Below are positions 14,719 through 23,560 of a DNA stretch of 36,381 nt, piece after piece; the first letter of the stretch is position 1, and each line of letters starts with the position of its first letter. A model generated the notes under the pieces. The model was not told the DNA's origin. It saw only the letters and a list, made by a program, of their open reading frames with translations, and searched no databases. A program made the position numbers and the translations under genes. Source of the stretch: an uncultured Anaeroplasma sp. (GTDB taxonomy: Bacteria; Bacillota_I; Bacilli_A; Acholeplasmatales; Anaeroplasmataceae); the NCBI GenBank assembly GCA_934216145.1, contig CAKQBG010000015.1, positions 1 through 36,381 on the forward strand, written 5' to 3'.

Positions 14719-16287
14719 TTATTCCTTATCATTACCATCAATAGTTTCGCCTCTAGCGATTCTCTCTAAAAGCTCCTCTGGAGTTTCCTCATGAACCTCA
14801 TCTGGAATAGCTGCACCCTCTTTAAATAATGCTTCACTATCCTCAAGAGATGAAACCTCATCAAGTAATACTTGATACTGATGCTTTTCAACATATTCAG
14901 TAAATGCCTCTTGGCTCATAGGCTTTGCGAAATAATAACCTTGGCCATAGAATACATTTTGTTCCTTAACATATTTAGTAACCTCAGCAGTTTCAATACC
15001 CTCGCAAATTAATTGACGATTATTATCCATTGCATACTTAACAAGAATTTGTAAGAATCTTTCCTTCATAAAGTTATTATCAATATCCTTAAGGAAGCCT
15101 CTACCAAGCTTAATAACATCAATTGGAGATCTTTGAATATTTTGAACAGATTGACCATCAAGTTCAAAGCCATCGACCGCAATCTTAAATCCGAAGTCTC
15201 TTAGCTTATAAATATTAGTCTTAATAACAGAAATACGCTCAACCATCATAAAATCAGAAATTTCTAGCATATACTCTTCTGGCTTAGCATTATTCTTATT
15301 CATAATATCAATAAACTTATTAGCTAAGCTACTATCAAGTAGCTGCTTAGTAGATAAGTTTAATGAGAAACGCATTGGAATAGTAGGGAAACGATCAACC
15401 ATTTGGTTATGCATACGAATCATAGATTCAATACCCCATTCACCAACCCACTTGATATCTCCTGATTGTTCTAAGACCTTCAAGAATGTAGATGGAGCCT
15501 GTACACCCTTTGTTGGGTGATTCCAACGCATTAGGGCCTCGGCACCCTCCATTGTCTTATCCTTTAAATTAACAATTGGTTGATAATACAAAACGAATTC
15601 CTTGTTTTGAATAGCATTCTTGATTTCCTGGAAATAAGCCATATTGTCTGTTTCCTCATCCTTAATAGATGCATAGAAATTAGTAAACTTATTACCACCA
15701 TCTCTTTTAGATACATATGTTGTAAGCTCTAGATTTGCATATAGCTCATCATAAGTAGAACCAGCCTGTGGATATGTAACCATACCAATTGAAGCAGATA
15801 AATTAATACTTTCACCAACTAATACCTGATATGGGGAATTAATTATTTCATTAATTTGAGAAGCAAGCTTTTCAATTCTTGTTTTATTATCCTCATCCTT
15901 AACAAAGATTAAAAATTCATCATTTTTATATCTACATAAAGATGCCTTATAAGGTAAAACACGAAGAATTCTAGAAGCTACCTCCTTTAGCATTTGATCA
16001 CATGCCTCAGTACCAAATACTTCATTTAAATCACCAAAGCCATCAATATCAACATAATATAGAGTCAACGCACCAAAGCGGTCTACCTTCTTTATATATT
16101 GATTAATTGAATCAACCATAGCTCTTTGTGTTACAGCATTTTCAACAATAACATCATGCTCTTCCTTTTCCTTTAGAATATTTCTTCTAATTAAGAAAAA
16201 GAATAATACACCAAGACCAATAGTTACTAGTATAGCTACAAGTGTTAATACTATAGCTAAACCATCATTAATATTCTCTAAAAACAT
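14719..16287 (-). CDS. Membrane GGDEF-EAL protein with both domains degenerate (probable c-di-GMP sensor)
   Basis: A 522-residue protein with one N-terminal membrane helix (about 12-33), a GGDEF-type domain (about 60-205), an EAL-type domain (about 220-465) and an acidic tail. The cyclase signature is KNDEF at 121-125 instead of GGDEF, so cyclase activity is unlikely. In the EAL domain the EAL triad (250-252), Asn310, Glu342, Lys393, Glu429 and Gln449-Gly450 are kept. The usual Asp-Asp pair is Asp372-Gly373, the TE of EITE is SD, and the DxxGTGYSS loop is replaced by FELDGQS, so the metal site looks damaged. It is best read as a c-di-GMP-binding or partner protein. It is 11 bases downstream of the active-looking EAL gene and shares its riboswitch. 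Confidence 0.88.
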   Translation of the reverse strand: MFLENINDGLAIVLTLVAILVTIGLGVLFFFLIRRNILKEKEEHDVIVENAVTQRAMVDSINQYIKKVDRFGALTLYYVDIDGFGDLNEVFGTEACDQMLKEVASRILRVLPYKASLCRYKNDEFLIFVKDEDNKTRIEKLASQINEIINSPYQVLVGESINLSASIGMVTYPQAGSTYDELYANLELTTYVSKRDGGNKFTNFYASIKDEETDNMAYFQEIKNAIQNKEFVLYYQPIVNLKDKTMEGAEALMRWNHPTKGVQAPSTFLKVLEQSGDIKWVGEWGIESMIRMHNQMVDRFPTIPMRFSLNLSTKQLLDSSLANKFIDIMNKNNAKPEEYMLEISDFMMVERISVIKTNIYKLRDFGFKIAVDGFELDGQSVQNIQRSPIDVIKLGRGFLKDIDNNFMKERFLQILVKYAMDNNRQLICEGIETAEVTKYVKEQNVFYGQGYYFAKPMSQEAFTEYVEKHQYQVLLDEVSSLEDSEALFKEGAAIPDEVHEETPEELLERIARGETIDGNDKE

Positions 16288-16298
16288 ACTATAGCCTC

Positions 16299-18710
16299 CT
16301 ACTTACCTTTCTCATTATATTTTTCAAGTAAAACAACTGCTTCCTCATATGGCATAGCCTTACCAATCAAATATCCTTGAATAACTCTACAACCGAATTT
16401 TTTCATCATATTTAATTGTTCTTCAGTTTCAACACCCTCACAAACCATATCCAAATTTAAAGCATTAGCTAAATTACAAATTGTTTTAACAATATTCTCA
16501 GAAGTTTTATTTGTAGTAATATTCTTAGTGAATTCCTTATCAATCTTCAATGTATCAACTGGTAAATCCTTTAGATATAGCATTGAAGAATATCCAGTAC
16601 AGAAATCATCAAGATGAATATGGAAGCCTAAATCATATAATAAATGAAGCTTCTCATTCATTAAATGGAAATTATCCATTAGGAAGGTTTCAGTAATTTC
16701 AATAGCAATGGAACCCTTCTTTAAATTAAGGGACTTAAACTCATCAACAATATTTTGAACAAATCCTGCTTGAAGTAACTGAACAGGTGAAACATTAACA
16801 GATACATGAACATTATATGGCTCAAGCTTTTTCGCAAGCTTAAGTGATTCAGAAATAACAAATCGACCAATATCTAGCATATGTCCACGTTCCTCAGCTA
16901 ATTCAATAAATGTCTGAGGTGATTGCTTATTATATTTTGGATTCATCCATCTAATTAATGCCTCAAAGCCATCTATACGATTATTCATTATATCAAATTG
17001 AGGCTGTAAATACATCTTAAATTCAGAATTAATTAAGCCATGCTCAAGATCCTTTTCCATCTCATCAGCTGCTAATAAAATACCATCCATAGCTGGATCA
17101 TAAACAATTAAATCCTTACCAGCATAATTAATAATATTCTTTAAAGCTAATTCAAGCTTATCCATTATCTTATCTAGAGTAATATCAGCAAAATCTTCTC
17201 TTTTTAAATTATAAATAACAGTTTTAACATTTAAATAAATACTATTTCTTTCAACATTAAATGGTCTTTTTAAATCTTCTAATGTAGATTTAACAATCTC
17301 AACAGAATCATCTAAATTAACATTAGGGAAAATAACAATAAATTCAGCCTCACTCATTTGGAATATTGCTAAATTATCAAACTTCTCCTTAAGCTTAGTT
17401 AAAAACTCATTTTGAACTGAACAATAATTCTTTCTACCAAATACAGAAATAACATCCTCATGCTTAATAATATTAAATTGAATAAATGCTAAATCAGTAG
17501 ATTCAGAATTGGAAATAATAGTTCTAAATTGATTAACTAATGTAAAGCCATTATCACAATGAGTAACCTCATTCTTACCACTCATTTCCTCTAGATGCTT
17601 TCTTCTTTCATAATCAACTGTAATTTCTGTACCCATTAAATAATATGAATTAGAAATATATAAAGGAGATAAATGTAGATAATGAACTATACCATCATCA
17701 GTTACAACAGAACATTCAAATGATTGATTCTTCTTAACAGTTTCAAGAATTGGTTCTTCAGTCATAACATCAATAAATTCATGAACATTAGTTAGCTTAG
17801 TAGTCAAGCCATACATTTGCTTAAATGTTCTATTAGTAAATATAACATTACCATTAGGATCAATTCTAATAACCATAGACTTAGTCTTTTCTGTAGAGGT
17901 TCTATCAACTCTTAATAATGTTGAAGCCTTCTTACATCCAAGAATAAAGATTAATAACATTAATATACAAACAATAACACCAGCTGAATAGAAAATAATT
18001 GCTTGTGTTAAAACCCAAGAAATACCTAAATAAGCATCAGATGTAGAAATAAAAAACGCAATATAAAGATCACCAGAAATAGTTTTATTTCCAGATAGAA
18101 CTCCTCTACCACGAGATAAATTTAATACCTCATTAAAATAACCATTCTTTAATGCCTCATTCTTTGATGCCGTACCTATCAATGACTCAATATTCTTAGT
18201 ATATTCTGTATTATCAGTAGAATTATTTGAAATCATTTTATCACGTGTTTCGTTAAGGTTAAACGCATACCATATTTGATCACTAAATAGTTCATCAAGT
18301 AAATCCTTAAGTTTAATTCTACTAACTGTCTTATTATTATAAAAATAAATATAAAATTCAGTATCCTGTTTTAAGCTTGAGGATACATTAGATTCAAACA
18401 AATTAGCCTGTGCTATAATAACCTTAGGCTTTCCATCTTCAATACTATTGAATTTCTCAGCCAAACCAGTTTGACTCTGACATTCATCAATTTTATCTAG
18501 ATTTCCATTTAAATAAATATTATAATAACTAGTTACTGTCTCATTAAATAAATCAACAGAAGCACTAGATTTTTCTAAGCCGAGCTCCTTCATAGAAGAT
18601 TCAACCTTACCACTACTTATTGACAGATAAAAACAAATAGCAATTGCTGCATATGAAATTAATAATATAACACTAAACAGGATATGCCATCTTAAATCCT
18701 TTAATCTCAT
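16299..18710 (-). CDS. Membrane PAS-GGDEF-EAL c-di-GMP phosphodiesterase
   Basis: An 803-residue signalling protein. Membrane helices at about 8-30 and 230-258 enclose a ~200-residue extracytoplasmic sensor region. A PAS-like domain (about 280-365), a degenerate GGDEF domain and an EAL domain (about 550-800) follow. The cyclase motif is SEAEF (453-457), so no cyclase activity is expected. The EAL domain keeps all catalytic and metal residues by motif: EAL 583-585, Asn639, Glu671 in EITE, Asp701-Asp702, Lys722, Glu758 and Gln778-Gly779. It therefore should hydrolyse c-di-GMP to pGpG in response to an outside signal. It is the first gene after a c-di-GMP-I riboswitch. GAGGGGGAT lies just before the ATG. 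Confidence 0.92.
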   Translation of the reverse strand: MRLKDLRWHILFSVILLISYAAIAICFYLSISSGKVESSMKELGLEKSSASVDLFNETVTSYYNIYLNGNLDKIDECQSQTGLAEKFNSIEDGKPKVIIAQANLFESNVSSSLKQDTEFYIYFYNNKTVSRIKLKDLLDELFSDQIWYAFNLNETRDKMISNNSTDNTEYTKNIESLIGTASKNEALKNGYFNEVLNLSRGRGVLSGNKTISGDLYIAFFISTSDAYLGISWVLTQAIIFYSAGVIVCILMLLIFILGCKKASTLLRVDRTSTEKTKSMVIRIDPNGNVIFTNRTFKQMYGLTTKLTNVHEFIDVMTEEPILETVKKNQSFECSVVTDDGIVHYLHLSPLYISNSYYLMGTEITVDYERRKHLEEMSGKNEVTHCDNGFTLVNQFRTIISNSESTDLAFIQFNIIKHEDVISVFGRKNYCSVQNEFLTKLKEKFDNLAIFQMSEAEFIVIFPNVNLDDSVEIVKSTLEDLKRPFNVERNSIYLNVKTVIYNLKREDFADITLDKIMDKLELALKNIINYAGKDLIVYDPAMDGILLAADEMEKDLEHGLINSEFKMYLQPQFDIMNNRIDGFEALIRWMNPKYNKQSPQTFIELAEERGHMLDIGRFVISESLKLAKKLEPYNVHVSVNVSPVQLLQAGFVQNIVDEFKSLNLKKGSIAIEITETFLMDNFHLMNEKLHLLYDLGFHIHLDDFCTGYSSMLYLKDLPVDTLKIDKEFTKNITTNKTSENIVKTICNLANALNLDMVCEGVETEEQLNMMKKFGCRVIQGYLIGKAMPYEEAVVLLEKYNEKGK

Positions 18711-18734
18711 TGAATCCCCCTCTTTTCATAAGAC

Positions 18735-18770
18735 AAAAAAGTTGCCATAAAAATATTCAAAATGACAACT
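18735..18770 (-). terminator. Riboswitch-controlled terminator (expression platform)
   Basis: On the minus strand AGTTGTCAT pairs with ATGGCAACT (one G-U pair) around a 13-base loop, followed by TTTTTT. The 5' arm shares bases with the 3' strand of aptamer helix P1, so the two structures are mutually exclusive. Ligand binding should block termination, which makes it a predicted ON switch. Confidence 0.75.
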
Positions 18771-18832
18771 GGCTGCCAGTTAAAAGGCCCTATAGCTTTG
18801 CGTCACTAAATTTCTCTAGCTTTGCGATTATA
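18758..18832 (-). ncRNA. c-di-GMP-I (GEMM-I) riboswitch aptamer
   Basis: The minus strand contains the hallmarks of GEMM-I in order: CGCAAAGC, a GAAA tetraloop closed by CTAGA/TTTAG, the highly conserved GTGACGCAAAGC, a GGGCC receptor segment, then CTGGCAGCCAGTTGTC. The P1 helix can form between AATCGCAA and TTGTCATT with one mismatch. It precedes the operon for a c-di-GMP phosphodiesterase and a second GGDEF-EAL protein, the expected kind of target for this RNA. Confidence 0.88.
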
Positions 18833-18857
18833 ACAAATTGAATTAATACTTGACTTA

Positions 18858-18886
18858 ATTATAAAATATTAAATTATTAGTGTCAA
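18858..18886 (-). promoter_or_regulatory. Consensus promoter of the riboswitch operon
   Basis: On the minus strand a perfect TTGACA, exactly 17 bases, and a perfect TATAAT. The predicted transcription start is about 20 bases before the aptamer. This is the best sigma-A promoter in the window, consistent with constitutive initiation and control by the riboswitch. Confidence 0.88.
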
Positions 18887-18912
18887 GAATTTGAAAGTAA
18901 ACATTAATAATT

Positions 18913-20337
18913 CTATGCACCTAATGATTTTCCAGTAATAGTAAGATCAATATTATTAACCTTCAATACTGTACCTCTATTTAAAAATAAACCAACATAA
19001 ATATTCTTATTATCTACCTTAGTTAAATCAAAATCATAATAATCATTATGATACTTATTATCATTAATAGAAAAATCACAACTAATTCTTTGACCAATTC
19101 TTTCTATTTTAGCATAAATAATATCATGAGCCTTATAATTATCATTATAAATATAATTACCCTTTTCTAATGAACTAAAGCCATCTCTAGAAAATATAAC
19201 ATGATTAGATGTACCCTGTCCTAGCATTCCTGATGAAATATAATTAGATAAATGAAGCTCTTTTTTAGTTTCCTGATTCATATAACAATCATCTCTAACC
19301 ATTAAACCAAAGGCTTGATCCTTAAGAGGAATAGACTCTAATATTTCCATATTAGCTTCAATTATGAAATTATCATCAATAGATAATTTTTTAAATAAAA
19401 AGGAATAACCTTCAGAGCTTAAATTAATCTTTCCACCTAAGCCATTAGATTGAGACATAATAATATAATCATTCTTATTCTCAAATGAAAAATAATCCTT
19501 AGATGTAATATCACCAAATATTGTATAATACCAATCCTTATACTTATATTTTTCATTATCTAAATTAGGAACTTTATATTCATTATATTTATATAATGGA
19601 TTAACAAATAAATCATTCTTTTTAGTAGGAGAATCATGATGATTAAAATATTGTTTTAATTCATTTGAAGTTGAAGCAATATAATAAGCAACTAAAGAAG
19701 CTCCTAGTATATTTGTATGAGTCTTATCCATACTATCAAAATCACAAACGATTCTATCTCCATCAAGCTTTCCTAAAGGAATTGCGTGAAAATATCTAGC
19801 ATATTCCTTAAATTCCTTATAAAGATTAACAGTATATAATGTTAAATCAATAACCTCGATATTTAATTCCTTACCAAGTTCAATAATTGCCATACGGTAA
19901 TCACCATATTCATTTTTATGGCATTCAAGTGAATATTCATTATTAGAGTGATATCTAGTAATAGGTGTACATAATATTGGAGTCGCTGATACATTTCTTG
20001 CTATATCAATATATTCCTTTAAATGAAATTTAAAAGAATTCTCATCATTACTAGGCAATAAAGCATTAGTAAATCTTAACATATCATCATATTTCTCATC
20101 ATTATGTCCAAAACCAATTATGACATAATCTCCACTTGAAATATCATTTCTATAAATTTCAAAATTTTTATCTTTTTTAAAGCTTTTAGAGCTTCTTCCT
20201 GATAATGCTAAATTAATAATCTCAAGATTACTTAAATATTTAAATAATTGAGTACCATATCCATATCTAGAATAATAATAAGTATCATCATTAAAGCTTG
20301 ATACTGTAGAATCACCTACTAAAAAAAGCTTATTCAT
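18913..20337 (-). CDS. SGNH/GDSL hydrolase, rhamnogalacturonan acetylesterase-like, with C-terminal accessory domain
   Basis: A 474-residue protein. Residues 1-225 are an SGNH esterase: block I LFLVGDSTVS with nucleophile Ser10, block II NLALSGRSSKSF, block III VIIGFGHND, and block V DKTHTN with the catalytic Asp and His. This pattern matches carbohydrate esterase family 12 (rhamnogalacturonan/acetyl-xylan esterases), which remove acetyl groups from plant polysaccharides. From about 260 a beta-rich domain (WYYTIFGD..; FGLMVRDDCYMNQ) resembles modules attached to pectin lyases and esterases. No signal peptide is seen, so it may act in the cytoplasm on imported oligosaccharides. It overlaps the LysR gene by four bases (ATGA). 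Confidence 0.85.
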   Translation of the reverse strand: MNKLFLVGDSTVSSFNDDTYYYSRYGYGTQLFKYLSNLEIINLALSGRSSKSFKKDKNFEIYRNDISSGDYVIIGFGHNDEKYDDMLRFTNALLPSNDENSFKFHLKEYIDIARNVSATPILCTPITRYHSNNEYSLECHKNEYGDYRMAIIELGKELNIEVIDLTLYTVNLYKEFKEYARYFHAIPLGKLDGDRIVCDFDSMDKTHTNILGASLVAYYIASTSNELKQYFNHHDSPTKKNDLFVNPLYKYNEYKVPNLDNEKYKYKDWYYTIFGDITSKDYFSFENKNDYIIMSQSNGLGGKINLSSEGYSFLFKKLSIDDNFIIEANMEILESIPLKDQAFGLMVRDDCYMNQETKKELHLSNYISSGMLGQGTSNHVIFSRDGFSSLEKGNYIYNDNYKAHDIIYAKIERIGQRISCDFSINDNKYHNDYYDFDLTKVDNKNIYVGLFLNRGTVLKVNNIDLTITGKSLGA

Positions 20338-21236
20338 ATATTTACCTCGTTTTTCAATATTTCTAAATACATTTTAGTTATTTCCTTCATTGGCTTATCT
20401 GGATTATATACATAAACCATATCCATTATTTCATCCGTTTCAAGTGGTATAGAAATAATATTATCACCATCAAGAGAATTAGATATTCTTCCTGATGATA
20501 TTGTATAACCATTTAATCCAATTAGTATGTTAAATAACGTAGCACGATCTGATACAATTATTGATTTTCCAACTAATTCAATTGCGTGTGGTTCTTCAGA
20601 AAAATAAAAGGAATTATTAGTACCCTGATCATAACTTAATCTAGGATAATCACTTAATTTCTCAAGAGTTAATATTTTCTCATGAGCTAAAGGATGATTC
20701 TTACTTAATAGCACATGAGGCTTAGCCTCAAATATAAATTTATATTTCAAACCATTATTTATAATAAATTTATCTATTATATCCTTATTAAACTTAGATA
20801 AATAAATAACACCTAATTCACTTCTTCCATCCTTTACATCATTTATAACTTCATAGGTTTTACACTCTCTTAATGAAAATTCATATTTTTCTTTACCTAA
20901 TACTGTTACAAGATTAACAAACGCATTAACAACAAATCCATAATGCTGAGATGAAATAGCAAATATTCTTTTAATACTTTCCTTATTCTTAAAGCTATCC
21001 TCAAGTAAATCAGCCTGTTCAACAACCTGTCTAGCATAGGATAAAAACTTTAATCCATCCTCTGTTAATAAAACTCCCTTATTAGTTCTATTAAAAATGA
21101 TAATACCCATTTCCTCTTCTAAATCTCTAATAGCCTTAGATAAATTAGGCTGTGTAATAAATAAAGATTCTGCAGCAGTATGCATACTGCCTGTATTCGC
21201 TATTGTTATTACATATTTTAGCTGCTGTAAAGTCAT
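20334..21236 (-). CDS. LysR-family transcription regulator
   Basis: A 300-residue regulator with an N-terminal winged helix-turn-helix (MTLQQLKYVITIANTGSMHT; AAESLFITQPNLSKAIRDLE) and a C-terminal periplasmic-binding-like effector domain from about residue 90. The frame is open to a GTG at 21245. The promoter's -10 at 21255-21260 puts transcription start at about 21248, so the ATG at 21236 and family N-termini fit better. It is co-transcribed with the esterase gene by ATGA overlap, so it may control that gene and itself; most LysR genes are instead divergent from their target. Confidence 0.88.
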   Translation of the reverse strand: MTLQQLKYVITIANTGSMHTAAESLFITQPNLSKAIRDLEEEMGIIIFNRTNKGVLLTEDGLKFLSYARQVVEQADLLEDSFKNKESIKRIFAISSQHYGFVVNAFVNLVTVLGKEKYEFSLRECKTYEVINDVKDGRSELGVIYLSKFNKDIIDKFIINNGLKYKFIFEAKPHVLLSKNHPLAHEKILTLEKLSDYPRLSYDQGTNNSFYFSEEPHAIELVGKSIIVSDRATLFNILIGLNGYTISSGRISNSLDGDNIISIPLETDEIMDMVYVYNPDKPMKEITKMYLEILKNEVNI

Positions 21237-21254
21237 TCTTATCACCCATTCCTT

Positions 21255-21283
21255 ATTATAAGTTTTTTTTATATCAATGACAA
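21255..21283 (-). promoter_or_regulatory. Promoter of the LysR-esterase operon
   Basis: On the minus strand TTGTCA, a 17-base spacer and TATAAT. The leader would be only about 12 bases, or the transcript nearly leaderless if the GTG at 21245 is used. Confidence 0.75.
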
Positions 21284-21312
21284 GAAAAAAACAAGCAATT
21301 TATCACAAAAAT

Positions 21313-21339
21313 AAAGAGGTATTTTTAAAATACCCCTTA
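21313..21339 (-). terminator. Terminator after purE
   Basis: On the minus strand an AAGGGGTATTT arm pairs with AAATACCTCTT (one G-U pair), followed by TATTTTTG. It lies 13 bases after the purE stop codon. Confidence 0.75.
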
Positions 21340-21351
21340 TCTAAAAATATA

Positions 21352-21825
21352 TTATTTAAGCTTAGCTTCTAAAACACTATTAGTTTGGTTTTTTCTAAAT
21401 TCAACAAGTTTCTCACTTAATTCATCATCAGTAGTAGCTAAAATAGAAACTGCTGATAATGCCGCATTCTTAGCCCCGTTAATCGCAACTGTTAAAACAG
21501 GTACACCACCAGGCATTTGCACAATTGAAAGTAAAGAATCAAGTCCATTTAAGGCACGAGACTTAACTGGTACACCAATTACAGGTAGAGTAGTCATAGC
21601 GGCAACCATACCAGGTAAATGAGCAGCTCCACCAGCTCCAGCAATAATTACCTTAATTCCTCTATCCTTTGCTGTATGAGCATACTCATACATTAAATCA
21701 GGAGTTCTATGAGCAGAAACAACCTTACACTCATATTCAACACCAAAGCTATCTAAAGTCTTACATGCATCCTGCATTACCTCATAATCTGAGGTAGAAC
21801 CCATTATTATTCCAATCTTAACCAT
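21352..21825 (-). CDS. purE: N5-carboxyaminoimidazole ribonucleotide mutase (PurE, class I)
   Basis: A 157-residue cytosolic enzyme that converts N5-CAIR to CAIR in de novo purine synthesis. The start [15 protein letters not shown], the catalytic loop [13 protein letters not shown] with the conserved His, [14 protein letters not shown], and [17 protein letters not shown] are all diagnostic of class I PurE. Class I normally requires PurK, which is not adjacent. It is the last gene of the fhs-PEPCK-like-purE operon, with a gap of 2 bases to the gene before it. No other pur genes are nearby. Confidence 0.97.
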   Translation of the reverse strand: MVKIGIIMGSTSDYEVMQDACKTLDSFGVEYECKVVSAHRTPDLMYEYAHTAKDRGIKVIIAGAGGAAHLPGMVAAMTTLPVIGVPVKSRALNGLDSLLSIVQMPGGVPVLTVAINGAKNAALSAVSILATTDDELSEKLVEFRKNQTNSVLEAKLK

Positions 21826-21827
21826 TT

Positions 21828-23552
21828 TTACTTACCTAGAATCTCAAATAATTTTTTAGCTGCTGCTTGAGGACCCGTATGTTCCATTCCAGGTACTGCA
21901 AGTCTTGTATGTAATACTCCGATAGGAACTCCCTCGTTAAATAGCTCTTCAAACATCTTATCAATGATAACTCGTGTTTCAGCTTCTCTTTGTACAGGTC
22001 CAAATGGATTAGCAAAGAATGACTCAGTCATACCCATTTCCTGAGTAGTACCCTTAGCACGACGAGCTCCACGAATAAATATTTTTTTAGCATCCTCTAC
22101 AGTACTATAGAATTCAACCTCTGAATCACATTCAGCATCATAGTTATTCGCATATAATAGCATATCAACCTTATAGCCCTTCATAATTTGATTATATGTA
22201 GCTACAGGGATAACAAGTCTTGAATTAGTCTTATCAGGATTCATGAATATAGCTCTATCCATTTCCTTATAAGCATAGCCTGATGTCATATCATCAAGTC
22301 TAACAAAGGCTCCAATTTCAGTCCCATACGCTCTAATAAGGCCATGGTCATCAAGCTTAAATGTTCCCATATCATCAAATACTGTTAATTGTGAAGAAAT
22401 ATCATCACCAGCTACAGCGCTTAATGCTTCTAATGATTCACTCTTACCAGCACCACTATCACCAATAATAACAATATTCTTAGTAGCACCATTCTTCATA
22501 GTAATATGAACACATGCACCATGAAGTGGTAAGAAGCCTTCACTAATCATCTTAACATTATATAATGTTAATAGCATTTTCTTCATATATCCAAAATAAT
22601 CAATAGATGAATTATGAGGTGCTGCACCTACATAAATATCATCTTCACTATCATAATAGAAATATGATTCATCATCATAATCTGCACCATATACATAAAT
22701 TAAATCTGGCTTTTGACCCTTAACTTCAGATACAGGTACAAATTCAAACAAATTACAAATAGTAACACCATGAGCTAAATAATCTCTACGGAAATATACA
22801 TATGCCAAGCAAGAACCAACTCTAGCTGCATAACAATAATATTCAGTTGCTTTAAAACTATCCTTAAACCAATTAATAGGATTTTCCTTCGCCTCTTGAT
22901 AAGTACCAGTTCTCTTATTCTTTTCAGAATATGAAATAAAAGGTGGACGAATTAGAATTTGATCAATTGCCTCACATTTAGATAAGAAATGATACTTACT
23001 ATTTTTAGGCATCCATTCATTCTTAGAAATTAATAATGCAGCATTAACACCACTTGGTAATTGTCTATAAATAGGGAATCTATGACCATAAAGTTTTTCA
23101 CAAATAGTTCTATATGTCTTTAAAACAACATCAGTAAATTCATTTTGTGCTTCAATAAAGCTTGATGATTCAACACCATCTCTTGTTACTCTTGAATAGA
23201 TAACAGCATAACGCTCAAGACGTCTCCAATAATCATAAAAGTTTTGAACTAAGTCATATAAAACATCTCTTTGTTCTAGAGCTTGATTATAAAAAGGATC
23301 CATTGCTGAAACCTCTTCAACAGAGAAGCTTAATAAAAGCTTAAATAGCTTTATTGTTTGTGCTTCAACCTTGCTTTTAGGGAAAACCTTTAAAACCTTT
23401 AAAAATGCTTGATTTTCAGTTTGATATAAATGCTTAACATATTTACCCCAAACATCAGCAAAGCAATCTGAAGATAAAACTTCATTTTCAGTCTTACAGA
23501 ATTTCTCTGAGAAATTCATAACTACCTGTCTTTTTCCAATTATGTACTCCAT
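21828..23552 (-). CDS. Uncharacterised PEPCK/HprK-like P-loop protein
   Basis: A 574-residue protein of unknown function. The C-terminal half has a PEPCK/HPr-kinase-type nucleotide site. LHGACVHI (about 343-350) precedes the P-loop [11 protein letters not shown] (362-372), which closely resembles HprK's GDSGxGKSE. The kinase-2-like [14 protein letters not shown] (391-404) follows, comparable to the DDE..DDG of ATP-dependent PEPCK. The N-terminal ~330 residues show no motif I recognise; they are rich in Tyr and Phe and contain [10 protein letters not shown] and [13 protein letters not shown]. Neither the full PEPCK active site nor the HprK P+ loop signature is obvious. AGGAGG sits 5 bases before the start. 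It is tightly packed between fhs (8 bases) and purE (2 bases), suggesting a role tied to one-carbon or purine metabolism. Alternatives: a protein or small-molecule kinase, or a PEPCK paralogue. Confidence 0.7.
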   Translation of the reverse strand: MEYIIGKRQVVMNFSEKFCKTENEVLSSDCFADVWGKYVKHLYQTENQAFLKVLKVFPKSKVEAQTIKLFKLLLSFSVEEVSAMDPFYNQALEQRDVLYDLVQNFYDYWRRLERYAVIYSRVTRDGVESSSFIEAQNEFTDVVLKTYRTICEKLYGHRFPIYRQLPSGVNAALLISKNEWMPKNSKYHFLSKCEAIDQILIRPPFISYSEKNKRTGTYQEAKENPINWFKDSFKATEYYCYAARVGSCLAYVYFRRDYLAHGVTICNLFEFVPVSEVKGQKPDLIYVYGADYDDESYFYYDSEDDIYVGAAPHNSSIDYFGYMKKMLLTLYNVKMISEGFLPLHGACVHITMKNGATKNIVIIGDSGAGKSESLEALSAVAGDDISSQLTVFDDMGTFKLDDHGLIRAYGTEIGAFVRLDDMTSGYAYKEMDRAIFMNPDKTNSRLVIPVATYNQIMKGYKVDMLLYANNYDAECDSEVEFYSTVEDAKKIFIRGARRAKGTTQEMGMTESFFANPFGPVQREAETRVIIDKMFEELFNEGVPIGVLHTRLAVPGMEHTGPQAAAKKLFEILGK

Positions 23553-23560
23553 ATTTCCTC

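Noticed and set aside
18849..18887. Inverted repeat CTTGAC..GTCAAG around the riboswitch promoter as an operator
   Set aside because: One arm is simply the -35 TTGACA with its flank; six bases over 39 is expected by chance.
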